Source: DASPTB01 sp035623615 (lineage in GTDB: Bacteria > Actinomycetota > UBA4738). Taken from it: a DNA stretch of 18,227 bases. Numbering within the stretch: the stretch's first letter is position 1; each line of letters opens with the position of its first letter. Location of the stretch: positions 1 to 18,227 of the forward strand of contig DASPTB010000094.1 of assembly GCA_035623615.1 (NCBI GenBank), written 5' to 3'. A program made the translations under genes and the position numbers. Positions 1 to 6,580 of the stretch are shown here, piece by piece. Below the pieces are notes generated by a model. The model had not been told where the DNA came from. It saw nothing but the letters and a program-made list of their open reading frames with translations, and did no database searches.

Positions 1-192
1 GCCGAGCAGGCCTGCGAGCGTCCGCACCAGGGTGGTCTTGCCGACGCCGGGCACGTCGTCGATCAGGACGTGCGCGTCCGAAACCAGGCCGATGACCACC
101 AGCCGAAGGGGCCCGCGGACGCCGAAAAGCCTGGCCTCCACTCGATCGGCGAGCGCCTCGAAGAACTCGCGGGCAGTGGTGCCGTGGGCCAT
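1..192 (-). CDS. MoxR-family AAA+ ATPase, N-terminal fragment (cut by window edge)
   Basis: Only the first 64 residues are in the window; the rest lies beyond base 1. The visible part starts MAHGTTAREF, has a helical segment, then the MoxR-type stretch HVLIDDVPGVGKTTLVRTLA. Its Walker A loop (G-V-G-K-T-T, residues about 50-55) is complete. MoxR ATPases are AAA+ chaperone-like proteins, often next to DUF58 and transglutaminase genes, that help assemble or activate metal-containing or envelope proteins. The partner gene would be off-window, so the specific role is unknown. The ATG at 192-190 is preferred because a TATCAT box ends six bases before it, suggesting a leaderless mRNA. It is transcribed in the same direction as the gene at 225-1286 with a 32-base gap. 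Confidence 0.85.
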   Translation of the reverse strand, partial: MAHGTTAREFFEALADRVEARLFGVRGPLRLVVIGLVSDAHVLIDDVPGVGKTTLVRTLAGLLG

Positions 193-204
193 CGTCGAAT
201 GATA
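193..204 (-). promoter_or_regulatory. -10 box of the MoxR gene, probably leaderless
   Basis: On the minus strand TATCAT (204-199) is followed by TCGACG and then the ATG. This spacing puts the predicted transcription start at or next to the start codon. No clear -35 hexamer is visible. Confidence 0.5.
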
Positions 205-224
205 CGCAGACGGCCTCGGATCGC

Positions 225-1286
225 TCAGGCTGAGGCTCCGTGTGCGGCGTAGTAGTCGGCGACGGCGTAGAAGGATGGCTTCGGCTCCCAGACCATGTCC
301 GGGTAGGTCGTTCCGTTGCCGTGCCGATAGGTCTTCACGAGGGCGAAGGCGTTCATGTCGAGGTCGTAACGGGCTTCCTCGCTGAACGTCGCCCCCGCGG
401 TCACGAACTCGGCGACGAACGCGCCGTCGACCCCCGCGGCGTCGAGGATCGCGAGGGTCTCGGTGAGCTCGCGGGCCTGCATGGCCTCGTCTCGGACGTA
501 GTCTCCGTTGAGACGCTCGCGAACGAACGGGAGGAAGTGGTGCAGGACAACTCGCGTTTGATCGGCGACGCCGAATCCGATCGTCCCGTCACTTTCGGCG
601 CCTCGATACGTACGCATCCCGAACTCGGTGTTGATGACCGGTTTGCCGAGCGCCAGAAGTGGTTGCAGCATTTCGGCGTAGCGGTCCTTGATCCGTGCGT
701 CGCGGTAGTGGTCGACGCCGATCAGGTCGAAAGGGTCCCAGTCGACGTCCTCCCAGACGATCGAGGCGTAGGTGAGAAGGCCGTGGTAGACGCCGCGGAC
801 CGCGGTGCTCGCGCGGCCGAGGAAGTCGTTGAGCCGGTCGTTGGCGCTGTGGTCTCCCGCCTTCATTCGCGTGAGTGCCTCGCGGGTGCGTTTGGCGAAG
901 TCGTCGCCCGGCACGATGCCGTACATCATGAGGGTCAGCTCGCTGCCGAGGACAAGGACGAGACGGTCGGGGTGGCGTTGGCGTAGCCGCTCGGCCCGCT
1001 CGGCTGCCGAAACGTCGTAGCGGAGCGTCTCATCGGGAGACCGGCCCCACAGCGCCGGCGAGAGCCATACTTCGAGGCCGAGAGCCAGGGCGCGCTCCGC
1101 GACCTGCACCAACCTGTCGACGTCGCGCCCTATCAAGCGGACGGCATTGCAGTGCAGGTCGTCGCGGGCGATCTGTAACTCGCGCTCGGCGGTGACGAGG
1201 TCGAGCTTCGGGCGCGTCGGGATCCCCCCGCCCCGCCGCCCCGAGAACACCATCCCGGTGTCGTAGGTCACGCCACGGCGCTTCAC
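225..1286 (-). CDS. TIM-barrel (GH clan A-like) protein of unknown substrate
   Basis: The 353-residue product looks like a single-domain (beta/alpha)8 barrel. It opens with the conserved-looking RRGVTYDTG. GSE (Glu116) sits after a hydrophobic strand in the position expected for an acid/base residue. GVDHYRD follows around residues 190-196, and INTEFG carries Glu221 in the position of a clan A nucleophile. It ends with WEPKPSF, a common end for these barrels. From memory, actinobacterial relatives are often labelled 'abortive infection protein'; nothing here supports that label. There is no signal peptide, so it is probably cytoplasmic. The GTG at 1286-1284 is chosen because AGGAGG (1302-1297) lies ten bases upstream and the conserved N-terminus starts there; an upstream in-frame ATG at 1388 has no such support. 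A glycosidase role is inference. Confidence 0.75.
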   Translation of the reverse strand: MKRRGVTYDTGMVFSGRRGGGIPTRPKLDLVTAERELQIARDDLHCNAVRLIGRDVDRLVQVAERALALGLEVWLSPALWGRSPDETLRYDVSAAERAERLRQRHPDRLVLVLGSELTLMMYGIVPGDDFAKRTREALTRMKAGDHSANDRLNDFLGRASTAVRGVYHGLLTYASIVWEDVDWDPFDLIGVDHYRDARIKDRYAEMLQPLLALGKPVINTEFGMRTYRGAESDGTIGFGVADQTRVVLHHFLPFVRERLNGDYVRDEAMQARELTETLAILDAAGVDGAFVAEFVTAGATFSEEARYDLDMNAFALVKTYRHGNGTTYPDMVWEPKPSFYAVADYYAAHGASA

Positions 1287-1320
1287 GAGACCGCATCCTC
1301 CTGCGCTTCGCGGGCAGCGA

Positions 1321-1345
1321 ACGATACCCCAATGTACGGCCGTAC
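1321..1345 (-). promoter_or_regulatory. Possible promoter with overlapping palindrome before the TIM-barrel gene
   Basis: The minus strand carries TATCGT (1326-1321), a possible -10 box. Just upstream is the perfect 12-bp palindrome GTACGGCCGTAC (1334-1345), which would lie between -10 and -35, a usual operator position. The -35 is not recognisable. Confidence 0.3.
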
Positions 1346-1423
1346 CTCGAGACGAGTTCCTCGGATTCCGGCGCGATCGGGGATTCAAGTGCCTCCCGGG
1401 CCGGGGCGATCACCTCGGAAGAG

Positions 1424-2296
1424 ATGGCACTCTCACGTCGAGCCCGCGCCAGGTTCACCCTCCTGCTGATTCCGATCTTCGTGGCGGGTATGACAGCCGC
1501 CGGACTCATGTTCGACGCCGGCATCCGGGGCCTTCCCCTCGCGCTGGTCGTCGTCGCGGAGGTGCTCGCCCTCATCGTCTTCGGCCGACTCCTGAAGGCC
1601 GGGTATCGCGAACAGGCGAGCCGCATCCCGGCACCCCCGAAACGACGGGAGGGGGCGACCGACAGCGCGAGAGATCGAGCACGTGCCTCCCCCTGGCTCG
1701 GAAGGCGGCTGCCGCTGGCCGACAACGGTTGGATACCCCGTCTCTACGCGGCGTTGTATGGAGGGGGGGCCATCGTCATCGCCACCGTCGCGGTCATCGT
1801 CGCCTTCTTCTCTCCCGGCGGACGCTCCGCCCCCATCTGGCTTCGCCCACTCGTCGCGTGTCCGTTCCTCGGCATTGCCGCGCTGCTGTGGGTCGGTCTC
1901 GTTCGCGATGCCTGGCGAGCGGCACACCGCGACCCCGGCTGGGTCATCCTCACCGAGGAGGGCATGCGCCTCGAGGATCGAGTGAGCTTCGTAGCTCCTC
2001 AGGACGTGCCGAGAGAGGCGGTCGCAGACGTGTTGATCGGTTGGAACGGGGCCCACTACGGCGCCTGGGACTCACGGGCCAAGGGGGCCACGGTGGGCCC
2101 GGTCCAGGTCGTGCCCAACGTGGCCGTCAGGTTCGTCGCCCCACTGATCCTCGACCGAGCGAAGGGCGGCTTCGGCGGAGGACGACCCATCCGGTCATTT
2201 CCTCCTTCGCCTCGCAGGCCGATCGACCGCCTCTACATGCGACTCGCCAACGAAGCCGACGAACAGATCCTGCGGGACTGGTTCGAGGTTGCTTGA
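1424..2296 (+). CDS. Four-helix membrane protein with a soluble C-terminal domain, unknown function
   Basis: I do not recognise this 290-residue protein by name. It has two N-terminal hydrophobic helices (about 11-30 and 38-57), a basic linker (about 58-100), two more helices (about 107-129 and 141-160), then about 130 soluble residues. That tail begins PGWVILTEEGMRLEDR, which resembles the first strands of bacterial PH-like (bPH) domains, and ends in an acidic helix. Fold assignment is inference. The start ATG has GGAAGAG immediately before it, a close but plausible ribosome binding site. It diverges from the gene at 225-1286 and nothing nearby suggests a pathway. The downstream stretch to the tRNA (2297-2383) shows no feature. 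Confidence 0.7.
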   Translation: MALSRRARARFTLLLIPIFVAGMTAAGLMFDAGIRGLPLALVVVAEVLALIVFGRLLKAGYREQASRIPAPPKRREGATDSARDRARASPWLGRRLPLADNGWIPRLYAALYGGGAIVIATVAVIVAFFSPGGRSAPIWLRPLVACPFLGIAALLWVGLVRDAWRAAHRDPGWVILTEEGMRLEDRVSFVAPQDVPREAVADVLIGWNGAHYGAWDSRAKGATVGPVQVVPNVAVRFVAPLILDRAKGGFGGGRPIRSFPPSPRRPIDRLYMRLANEADEQILRDWFEVA

Positions 2297-2383
2297 ACGT
2301 GTCGGCTCGGCGGTTGGCGTCCATGGCAGCAGGCGGCGGCGACCGGCCGCCCAGCGGCGCTCCGCACGACCGCTCGGGTTCCC

Positions 2384-2458
2384 TGGTGGAGGTGAGGGGA
2401 GTCGAACCCCTGACCTCTGCCGTGCGAAGGCAGCGCTCTACCACTGAGCTACACCCCC
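2384..2458 (-). tRNA. tRNA-Ala (anticodon CGC)
   Basis: A full cloverleaf reads on the minus strand. The acceptor stem GGGGGTG pairs with CACCTCC with one G-U pair. D arm GCTC/GAGC, anticodon stem CTGCC/GGCAG with loop TTCGCAC, and T arm AGGGG-TTCGACT-CCCCT are intact. The anticodon CGC (2426-2424) reads the alanine codon GCG. The discriminator base is A and the CCA end is encoded (2386-2384). The D loop is short, giving 72 nt before CCA. Confidence 0.96.
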
Positions 2459-2470
2459 GAAGGGACCCTT

Positions 2471-2476
2471 AGGCTA
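2471..2476 (-). promoter_or_regulatory. Possible -10 box of tRNA-Ala
   Basis: TAGCCT on the minus strand lies twelve bases before the tRNA 5' end, a normal distance for a short leader. No -35 was recognised, and transcription could also come from the translin operon upstream. Confidence 0.3.
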
Positions 2477-2511
2477 ACAGCCCGCTCCTGCGGGGGCGCC
2501 GTCTGCGCAGG

Positions 2512-3153
2512 TCAATGGTCGTCCCGACCGAGCACCTCACGGGCATGTCGGTCGAGCGACTCGCGGAGGTTCTCCTGCACGATCGACGTGGTGAGGTCAC
2601 CCCGCGTCTTCTCGATCAAGCTCCGCGCGACGTCCGTGGACCGCCGAAGGTTGCCCGTCACGGCGTCCGGGTAGTCCATCGTCACCAGCACGCCGAACAT
2701 CTCGTCCATCGCCCCCAGGATCCGTTCCCCCTCACGGACCTCGCCGCGCCGGAGCCGGTCGAGGATGGCGCGACGGCCCTCGCCGATCGACTCCGCCATT
2801 CCGTTGAGGAACGGCCCGAGTCCGACACCGAGCTCGTCCGGGCCCGGGACCTGTCCGTCGGTGACGAGCGCGTCGGTCAGCCGCGCTTCCGCGTACTCCT
2901 TCTCGGCGTCCTGGACGAATCCGGCGTAGAGCACCTCCGGTTCGGATGCGAGTGCCGTCTGCGCTTCGCGTAAACACTCGCGCGACTCGTCGACGAGCCT
3001 CGCCGCGACCTCGTGTTCCCCGCGATGGATCGCGCGAATCGCGTTCGCGGACGCCCGGATCGATCGCCGCGCCGCAGGAAGCGCGCGCTCCCGCGCCGCG
3101 ACCCGAGCGTCCAAGCGGAGTCTGACGTCGTCGGAGATGCGCAAGAGGTCCAC
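2512..3153 (-). CDS. Translin-family (COG2178-type) predicted RNA-binding protein
   Basis: This all-helical protein of about 213 residues matches the prokaryotic translin/TRAX family. Supporting segments are ASANAIRAIHRGE (35-46), YAGFVQDAEKEYAEA (76-90), LNGMAESIGEGRRAILDRLRRGE (116-138) and MDYPDAVTGNLRRSTDVAR near the C-terminus (from 159). Eukaryotic translin and TRAX form an RNA-binding and RNase octamer; prokaryotic members are little studied. The acidic D-x-x-K-E-Y-x-E cluster sits where this family keeps catalytic or RNA-contact residues, but activity is inference. The start is uncertain: GTG at 3153 gives a family-like length, while TTG at 3144 is also possible and neither has a strong ribosome binding site. 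The gene follows the GlpR-like gene by 20 bases, so they are probably co-transcribed. The frame stays open to 3600 by overlap with that gene, but the extension is compositionally abnormal. Confidence 0.85.
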   Translation of the reverse strand: MDLLRISDDVRLRLDARVAARERALPAARRSIRASANAIRAIHRGEHEVAARLVDESRECLREAQTALASEPEVLYAGFVQDAEKEYAEARLTDALVTDGQVPGPDELGVGLGPFLNGMAESIGEGRRAILDRLRRGEVREGERILGAMDEMFGVLVTMDYPDAVTGNLRRSTDVARSLIEKTRGDLTTSIVQENLRESLDRHAREVLGRDDH

Positions 3154-3173
3154 GCCGACGTCGTCCGGGCGTG

Positions 3174-3755
3174 TCAGCGGGCCGCGGCCGCGGCCCGGAG
3201 CTCCTCGAGGTCGACGTCGTCGGAGTGGTGGACGATGACGTGCACGTCGCGCTCCATCACCGTGATCTGGTCGAGGGCCGTCGAGTCGTCGACGGGGGGA
3301 GCGGCCGCGACCGGCGACTCGGTTGCCTCGCGCACGCGACGGGCGGCGATCGCCTCGGCACGCGCTGCTTCGGCGGCCCGGACCCGCGCCAACACCGACG
3401 CGTACAGCAGCAGGACCGCCAGCAGCCCGAGCGCGACGTACAACATCGAGTGCAGCGGTGGGAACAGGCCGAACAGAAAGAAGAGAATGGTCGCCTCCAC
3501 CAGCCCCGCGAGGATCTGCCGGCGACGCCGGCGAAGGCGAGCCCGGTTCAGTTCCCTGGGATTGGTGAACCGGGCGCCCTTGCGGGGCATGACCACCCAC
3601 CGGCCCGGCGATCGGCGGTGCGTTTCGGCCAACAAGTCCATGTTTCGCTCGAACTCCTCGACACTCGTGCTCGATGACGCCCTGAATCTACCCAGGGGAA
3701 GAAGGGAGGCGACCCAGATGATGCCCAAGACGGCCACCAATAGCCAACCCGCCAC
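3174..3755 (-). CDS. GlpR/SepX-like divisome membrane protein (candidate)
   Basis: The 193-residue protein has one N-terminal helix (about 3-21), a loop with EEFERNMDLL (34-42) and a strongly basic stretch RARLRRRRRQ (71-80). Two closely spaced helices follow (about 80-98 and 103-123), then an Ala/Arg/Glu coiled region and an acidic tail ending ELRAAAAAR. This topology, and its place at the end of a galU-moeA-moaC block, fits GlpR (Corynebacterium, receptor of the MoeA-like protein Glp) and SepX (Streptomyces), both cell-division factors. The assignment rests on topology and neighbourhood, not on a diagnostic motif. The GTG start has AGGAGG four bases upstream. A promoter lies at 3811-3839. 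The upstream gap to moaC is 115 bases. Confidence 0.6.
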   Translation of the reverse strand: MAGWLLVAVLGIIWVASLLPLGRFRASSSTSVEEFERNMDLLAETHRRSPGRWVVMPRKGARFTNPRELNRARLRRRRRQILAGLVEATILFFLFGLFPPLHSMLYVALGLLAVLLLYASVLARVRAAEAARAEAIAARRVREATESPVAAAPPVDDSTALDQITVMERDVHVIVHHSDDVDLEELRAAAAAR

Positions 3756-3810
3756 AAGCCCTCCTGCGGTCGCTTCCCCGGTAGGACCACAACATGTGGG
3801 CTAGCTTTGA

Positions 3811-3839
3811 AGCGTAACGCCCAGATATGGACGAAGCAA
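3811..3839 (-). promoter_or_regulatory. Candidate sigma70-type promoter of the GlpR-like/translin unit
   Basis: On the minus strand TTGCTT (3839-3834), 17 bases, then TACGCT (3816-3811). This is the only place in the window where both hexamers and a canonical spacer are visible. The gap also carries CCACA-N3-TGTGG (about 3787-3799), close to the expected transcription start. Confidence 0.5.
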
Positions 3840-3870
3840 TTACATCGATGAAATTCGGGAATCGGCTCCG

Positions 3871-4353
3871 TCAGGCGCGGCGGTAGTCGCCGCTCTTGCC
3901 TCCGGACTTCGTCACGAGGTGCAGTCCGGAGATCTCGGCCGAACGGTCGAACTGCTTCGTCGCGTCGTAGACGCTGAGAGCGGCCACGGCCGCCGCCGTC
4001 AACGCCTCCATCTCGACGCCCGTGCGGTCCATCGCCCTGACGGTCGCCTCGACGCGAACGCGGCCGGCGCCGACGTCGGGATCGACGACGATCGTCGCGC
4101 TGGTGACAGCGATCGGGTGGCAGTACGGAAGGAGCTCCGGCGTGCGCTTGGCCGCCATCAACCCGGCGACCTTCGCGGCCTCGAGCGGGTTTCCCTTGCG
4201 CGTGCCGGCGACGAGCGCCTCGCACGCCTCGGACGTGGTCGACAGGAAGCACTCGGCCACCGCGGTGCGTTCGCCGATGTCCTTTCCGCCGACCTCGACG
4301 ATGTTGGCCGGCCGACCCCCGGCGCCGGCGGGTGCCTCCGCGGGATCGCTCAC
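3871..4353 (-). CDS. moaC: Cyclic pyranopterin monophosphate synthase MoaC
   Basis: MoaC converts the 3',8-cyclo-GTP made by MoaA into cyclic pyranopterin monophosphate, the second step of molybdenum cofactor synthesis, in the cytoplasm. The 160-residue length is typical. Family signatures are KRTPELLPYCHPI (69-81, with Lys69, Cys78 and His79), DRTGVEMEALTA (109-120, with Glu114 and Glu116), the YDATK segment (Asp130, Lys133) and KSGGKSG (149-155). All catalytic positions I know from the E. coli enzyme have a counterpart. The GTG start overlaps the moeA stop by four bases (GTGA, 4353-4350), so translation is probably coupled to moeA. The first 15 residues are a flexible Pro/Ala/Gly extension. 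Confidence 0.96.
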   Translation of the reverse strand: MSDPAEAPAGAGGRPANIVEVGGKDIGERTAVAECFLSTTSEACEALVAGTRKGNPLEAAKVAGLMAAKRTPELLPYCHPIAVTSATIVVDPDVGAGRVRVEATVRAMDRTGVEMEALTAAAVAALSVYDATKQFDRSAEISGLHLVTKSGGKSGDYRRA

Positions 4354-5816
4354 CCGTCGTCCTCAAGCGCCCGGAAGAGCATGACGCGCACCTTCGTGCC
4401 CGCAGGCATCGTCTCGGTGCCTGGCGGGATGACGGCGAGACCGTTCGCCTTCGCGATCGTGCTGATGAGGTTCGACTGCCCGGGACCGGTCGATGCCGCG
4501 TGCCACTCGCCGCCGAGCCGCGTCACGCGTACGCGCGCGAAGACCGTCTTCTCCTTGGGACCCGACACGTCGGTCTCGAGGATTGCCGTCACCTCCGGAC
4601 GCAGGATGTCGTGGCGGCCCATCATCTTGAGCAGCGCCGGCCGGATGAACACCTCGAACGAAACGAACACCGAGACGGGGTTCCCGGGAAGCCCCCAGTA
4701 CGGCTTCCCCTCGATCATGCCGAACCCCTGTGGCATCCCCGGCTGCATGGCTACCTTGTAGAAGTCGATCTCCGCCCGGCGGAAAAACGCCTTCTTCACG
4801 ACGTCGCGCTCGCCGACGGACACGCCGCCCGACGAGACGAAGCAATCCGCACGGATCGCGAGCCCGAGGACCGTCTCACGCAGTTGGTCGACGTCGTCGC
4901 GCACGATCCCGCCGAGGAAGGGCTCGGCGCCGGCGTCGCGGACGCCGCCGAACAAGGTGAACGAGTTGGAGTCCCGGATGAGGCCGAACGACGCCGGCCG
5001 CCCAGGCTCGACGAGCTCATCGCCGGTCGAGATCACCGCCACACGCGGGCGGGGATGCACGAGGAGCGAGGAGTAGCCGGCCGCGGCGAGCAGTCCCATC
5101 TCGGGGCCGGCGACGCGCCGTCCCCTGGGAACGAGCAACCCCCCGGCCTTGACGTCCTGGCCCGCGGGACGGATGAACGCGCCCTCCTTGACCGGCGCGA
5201 GGACGAGCACGCCCTCGCCTTGCAGCGAGGTCTGCTCGACTGGAACGATCGCGTCGGCTCCGGCGGGCACCGGCGCGCCGGTGGCGATGCGCACCGCCTC
5301 GTCGAGTCCGACCGTCGCGTCGGGCTGTTGACCGGCTGCGACCCGGCCCACGATCCGAAGCTGCCGCGGATTCTGCGGCGTCGCCTCGGCCACGTCGACC
5401 GCACGGACGGCGAACCCGTCCATGCCCGAGGACGAGAACGGGGGAAGGTCGAGCTGGGCGACGATGTCGGTCGCCAGCACGCACCCGTGCGCCTCCTGAA
5501 GAGGGAGTTCGATGGGCTGGAGGACGGGGACGCTGTCGAGGATCCACTTGCGGACCAGGTCGACGGGCCTCAGGTCATCAGGTCCCCCCGGCTCGGCGCC
5601 CTCGGTCGACTCCCAGGGAAGCGGCGCCGTGGCCGTCGTCGGCGTCGCCAGCTCGGCCTGTGTCGGCGGCGCGCCCGCGACTGGCGCCTCCTCCTCGGGC
5701 GGGTGGGCCGGGGGGAGGTCGGCCGGCGGCGGTGCGCCCCAAACGTCGTCGGGCGTGATCCGCGGCGCCGGCTTCTTTCCTTCCTGCTCCTCGGGAAGCT
5801 CGAATCCTGTCGTCAT
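4350..5816 (-). CDS. moeA: Molybdopterin molybdenumtransferase MoeA / gephyrin-like protein Glp
   Basis: MoeA inserts molybdate into adenylylated molybdopterin. The core (about 82-488) shows FSSSGMDGFAVRA (127-139), RIATGAPVPAGADAIVPVE (176-194), STGDEL (263-268), the substrate loop SSGGVSVGERD (328-338) and GLPGNPVSVFVSF (375-387). The C-terminal beta domain ends near IPPG (463-466). Residues 1-80 are an extra low-complexity arm rich in Pro, Ala, Glu and Thr, absent from E. coli MoeA (about 411 residues). Two roles are possible: cofactor synthesis, supported by the coupled moaC, or the MoeA-like divisome protein Glp, supported by the GlpR-like gene nearby. The sequence alone does not separate them. 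The ATG has no ribosome binding site but follows TAGGCT by seven bases, suggesting a leaderless mRNA. Confidence 0.93.
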   Translation of the reverse strand: MTTGFELPEEQEGKKPAPRITPDDVWGAPPPADLPPAHPPEEEAPVAGAPPTQAELATPTTATAPLPWESTEGAEPGGPDDLRPVDLVRKWILDSVPVLQPIELPLQEAHGCVLATDIVAQLDLPPFSSSGMDGFAVRAVDVAEATPQNPRQLRIVGRVAAGQQPDATVGLDEAVRIATGAPVPAGADAIVPVEQTSLQGEGVLVLAPVKEGAFIRPAGQDVKAGGLLVPRGRRVAGPEMGLLAAAGYSSLLVHPRPRVAVISTGDELVEPGRPASFGLIRDSNSFTLFGGVRDAGAEPFLGGIVRDDVDQLRETVLGLAIRADCFVSSGGVSVGERDVVKKAFFRRAEIDFYKVAMQPGMPQGFGMIEGKPYWGLPGNPVSVFVSFEVFIRPALLKMMGRHDILRPEVTAILETDVSGPKEKTVFARVRVTRLGGEWHAASTGPGQSNLISTIAKANGLAVIPPGTETMPAGTKVRVMLFRALEDDG

Positions 5817-5829
5817 CGCTCAAAGCCTA
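5817..5829 (-). promoter_or_regulatory. -10 box of moeA-moaC, probably leaderless
   Basis: TAGGCT (5829-5824, minus strand) is followed by seven bases (TTGAGCG) and the moeA ATG. The same hexamer faces the opposite way at 5883-5888 before the divergent membrane gene, so the 53 bases between form a divergent promoter region. Confidence 0.5.
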
Positions 5830-5882
5830 GAGCAGAATCCCGCCCCCTGCAGACCGGCACACAGCCCCCCGACCTGCGGGAG

Positions 5883-5897
5883 TAGGCTCTGCCGGTC
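5883..5897 (+). promoter_or_regulatory. -10 box of the membrane gene at 5898, possibly leaderless
   Basis: TAGGCT (5883-5888) lies nine bases before the ATG at 5898, with no ribosome binding site between. The predicted RNA start is within about two bases of the start codon. Confidence 0.4.
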
Positions 5898-6575
5898 ATG
5901 GATCGCGACGAGGGAATGACCGGCGCGAGGCTCCGGACGCCGCGGGCCGCGGCCGTTGCGGGCATCGTGTTCTCGGTCCTGCTGATCCTCGCGCTCGTCC
6001 TGCTCACCGTCTCGGTCCCGGCCACCCCGTCGAGGGCAGGCACATGGTTCTCGGATGCCGGACGGCGCAGGACGATCGCGCTCGCGCTCAACCTGGTGCC
6101 GTTCGCCGGGATCGCCTTCCTGTGGTTCATTGGGGTGGTGCGCGACCGCATCGGCGCACACGAGGACCGGTTCTTCGCGTCGGTGTTCCTGGGCAGCGGC
6201 CTGCTCTTCGTCGCGATGCTGTTCGTGGGGGCAGCCTTCGCCGGCGGGCTGATCACCGAGATCGCGGGGAGCACCGCGGCTCGGCCGGGGTCGGATCTGT
6301 TGGCGACGGGCCGTGTGGTGACGTCGGTTCTGCTTCGGGTCTACGCGATGCGGATGGCCGCGGTCTTCATGATCAGCACGGCGACGATCACGCTCCGAAC
6401 CCGGGTCGTCCCGACATGGATCGGCATCGTCGGGTACGTGTTCGCCGCCGTGCTGCTCGTATCGGTCGGGCTCACGGCCTGGGTCACACTGCTGTTCCCC
6501 GTCTGGATCCTCCTGCTCAGCGTGGACATCCTCCGCTCGAGCATGCGCGGCATGCCGGAGGCATCGACGGCCTGA
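5898..6575 (+). CDS. Multi-pass membrane protein, unknown function
   Basis: I do not recognise this 225-residue protein. It has about six hydrophobic segments: roughly 18-40, 60-82, 93-115, 142-163, 170-188 and 192-210. A polar loop around 44-58 includes ATPSRAGTWFSD, and a charged loop RDRIGAHEDRF lies around 83-93. No catalytic motif is visible. ATG at 5898 is chosen for its -10 spacing; ATG at 5916 is an alternative, but its purine stretch is too close. The gene lies against the grain between galU and moeA, which are usually adjacent in actinobacteria, so it looks like a lineage-specific insertion. It converges on galU with only five bases between stop codons. An integral membrane role is safe; anything more would be a guess. 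Confidence 0.7.
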   Translation: MDRDEGMTGARLRTPRAAAVAGIVFSVLLILALVLLTVSVPATPSRAGTWFSDAGRRRTIALALNLVPFAGIAFLWFIGVVRDRIGAHEDRFFASVFLGSGLLFVAMLFVGAAFAGGLITEIAGSTAARPGSDLLATGRVVTSVLLRVYAMRMAAVFMISTATITLRTRVVPTWIGIVGYVFAAVLLVSVGLTAWVTLLFPVWILLLSVDILRSSMRGMPEASTA

Positions 6576-6580
6576 GCGGG

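Noticed and set aside
225..1286. Calling the TIM-barrel protein an abortive-infection phage-defence gene
   Set aside because: Only an inherited database label would support this; the sequence shows a glycosidase-like barrel and no defence genes lie nearby.
2479..2496. GC-rich hairpin CCCGC-AGGA-GCGGG between the translin gene and the tRNA
   Set aside because: There is no T tract after it on the minus strand, so it cannot be called a terminator with confidence.
3154..3600. N-terminal extension of the translin gene up to an in-frame start at 3600
   Set aside because: It overlaps the GlpR-like gene in another frame and is Arg/Pro/Gly-rich, whereas the translin homology begins after 3153.
4332..5885. 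A 517-codon plus-strand frame opposite moeA
   Set aside because: It is the mirror of a strongly supported MoeA gene; the predicted protein is Arg/His/Asp-rich without structure or a ribosome binding site.
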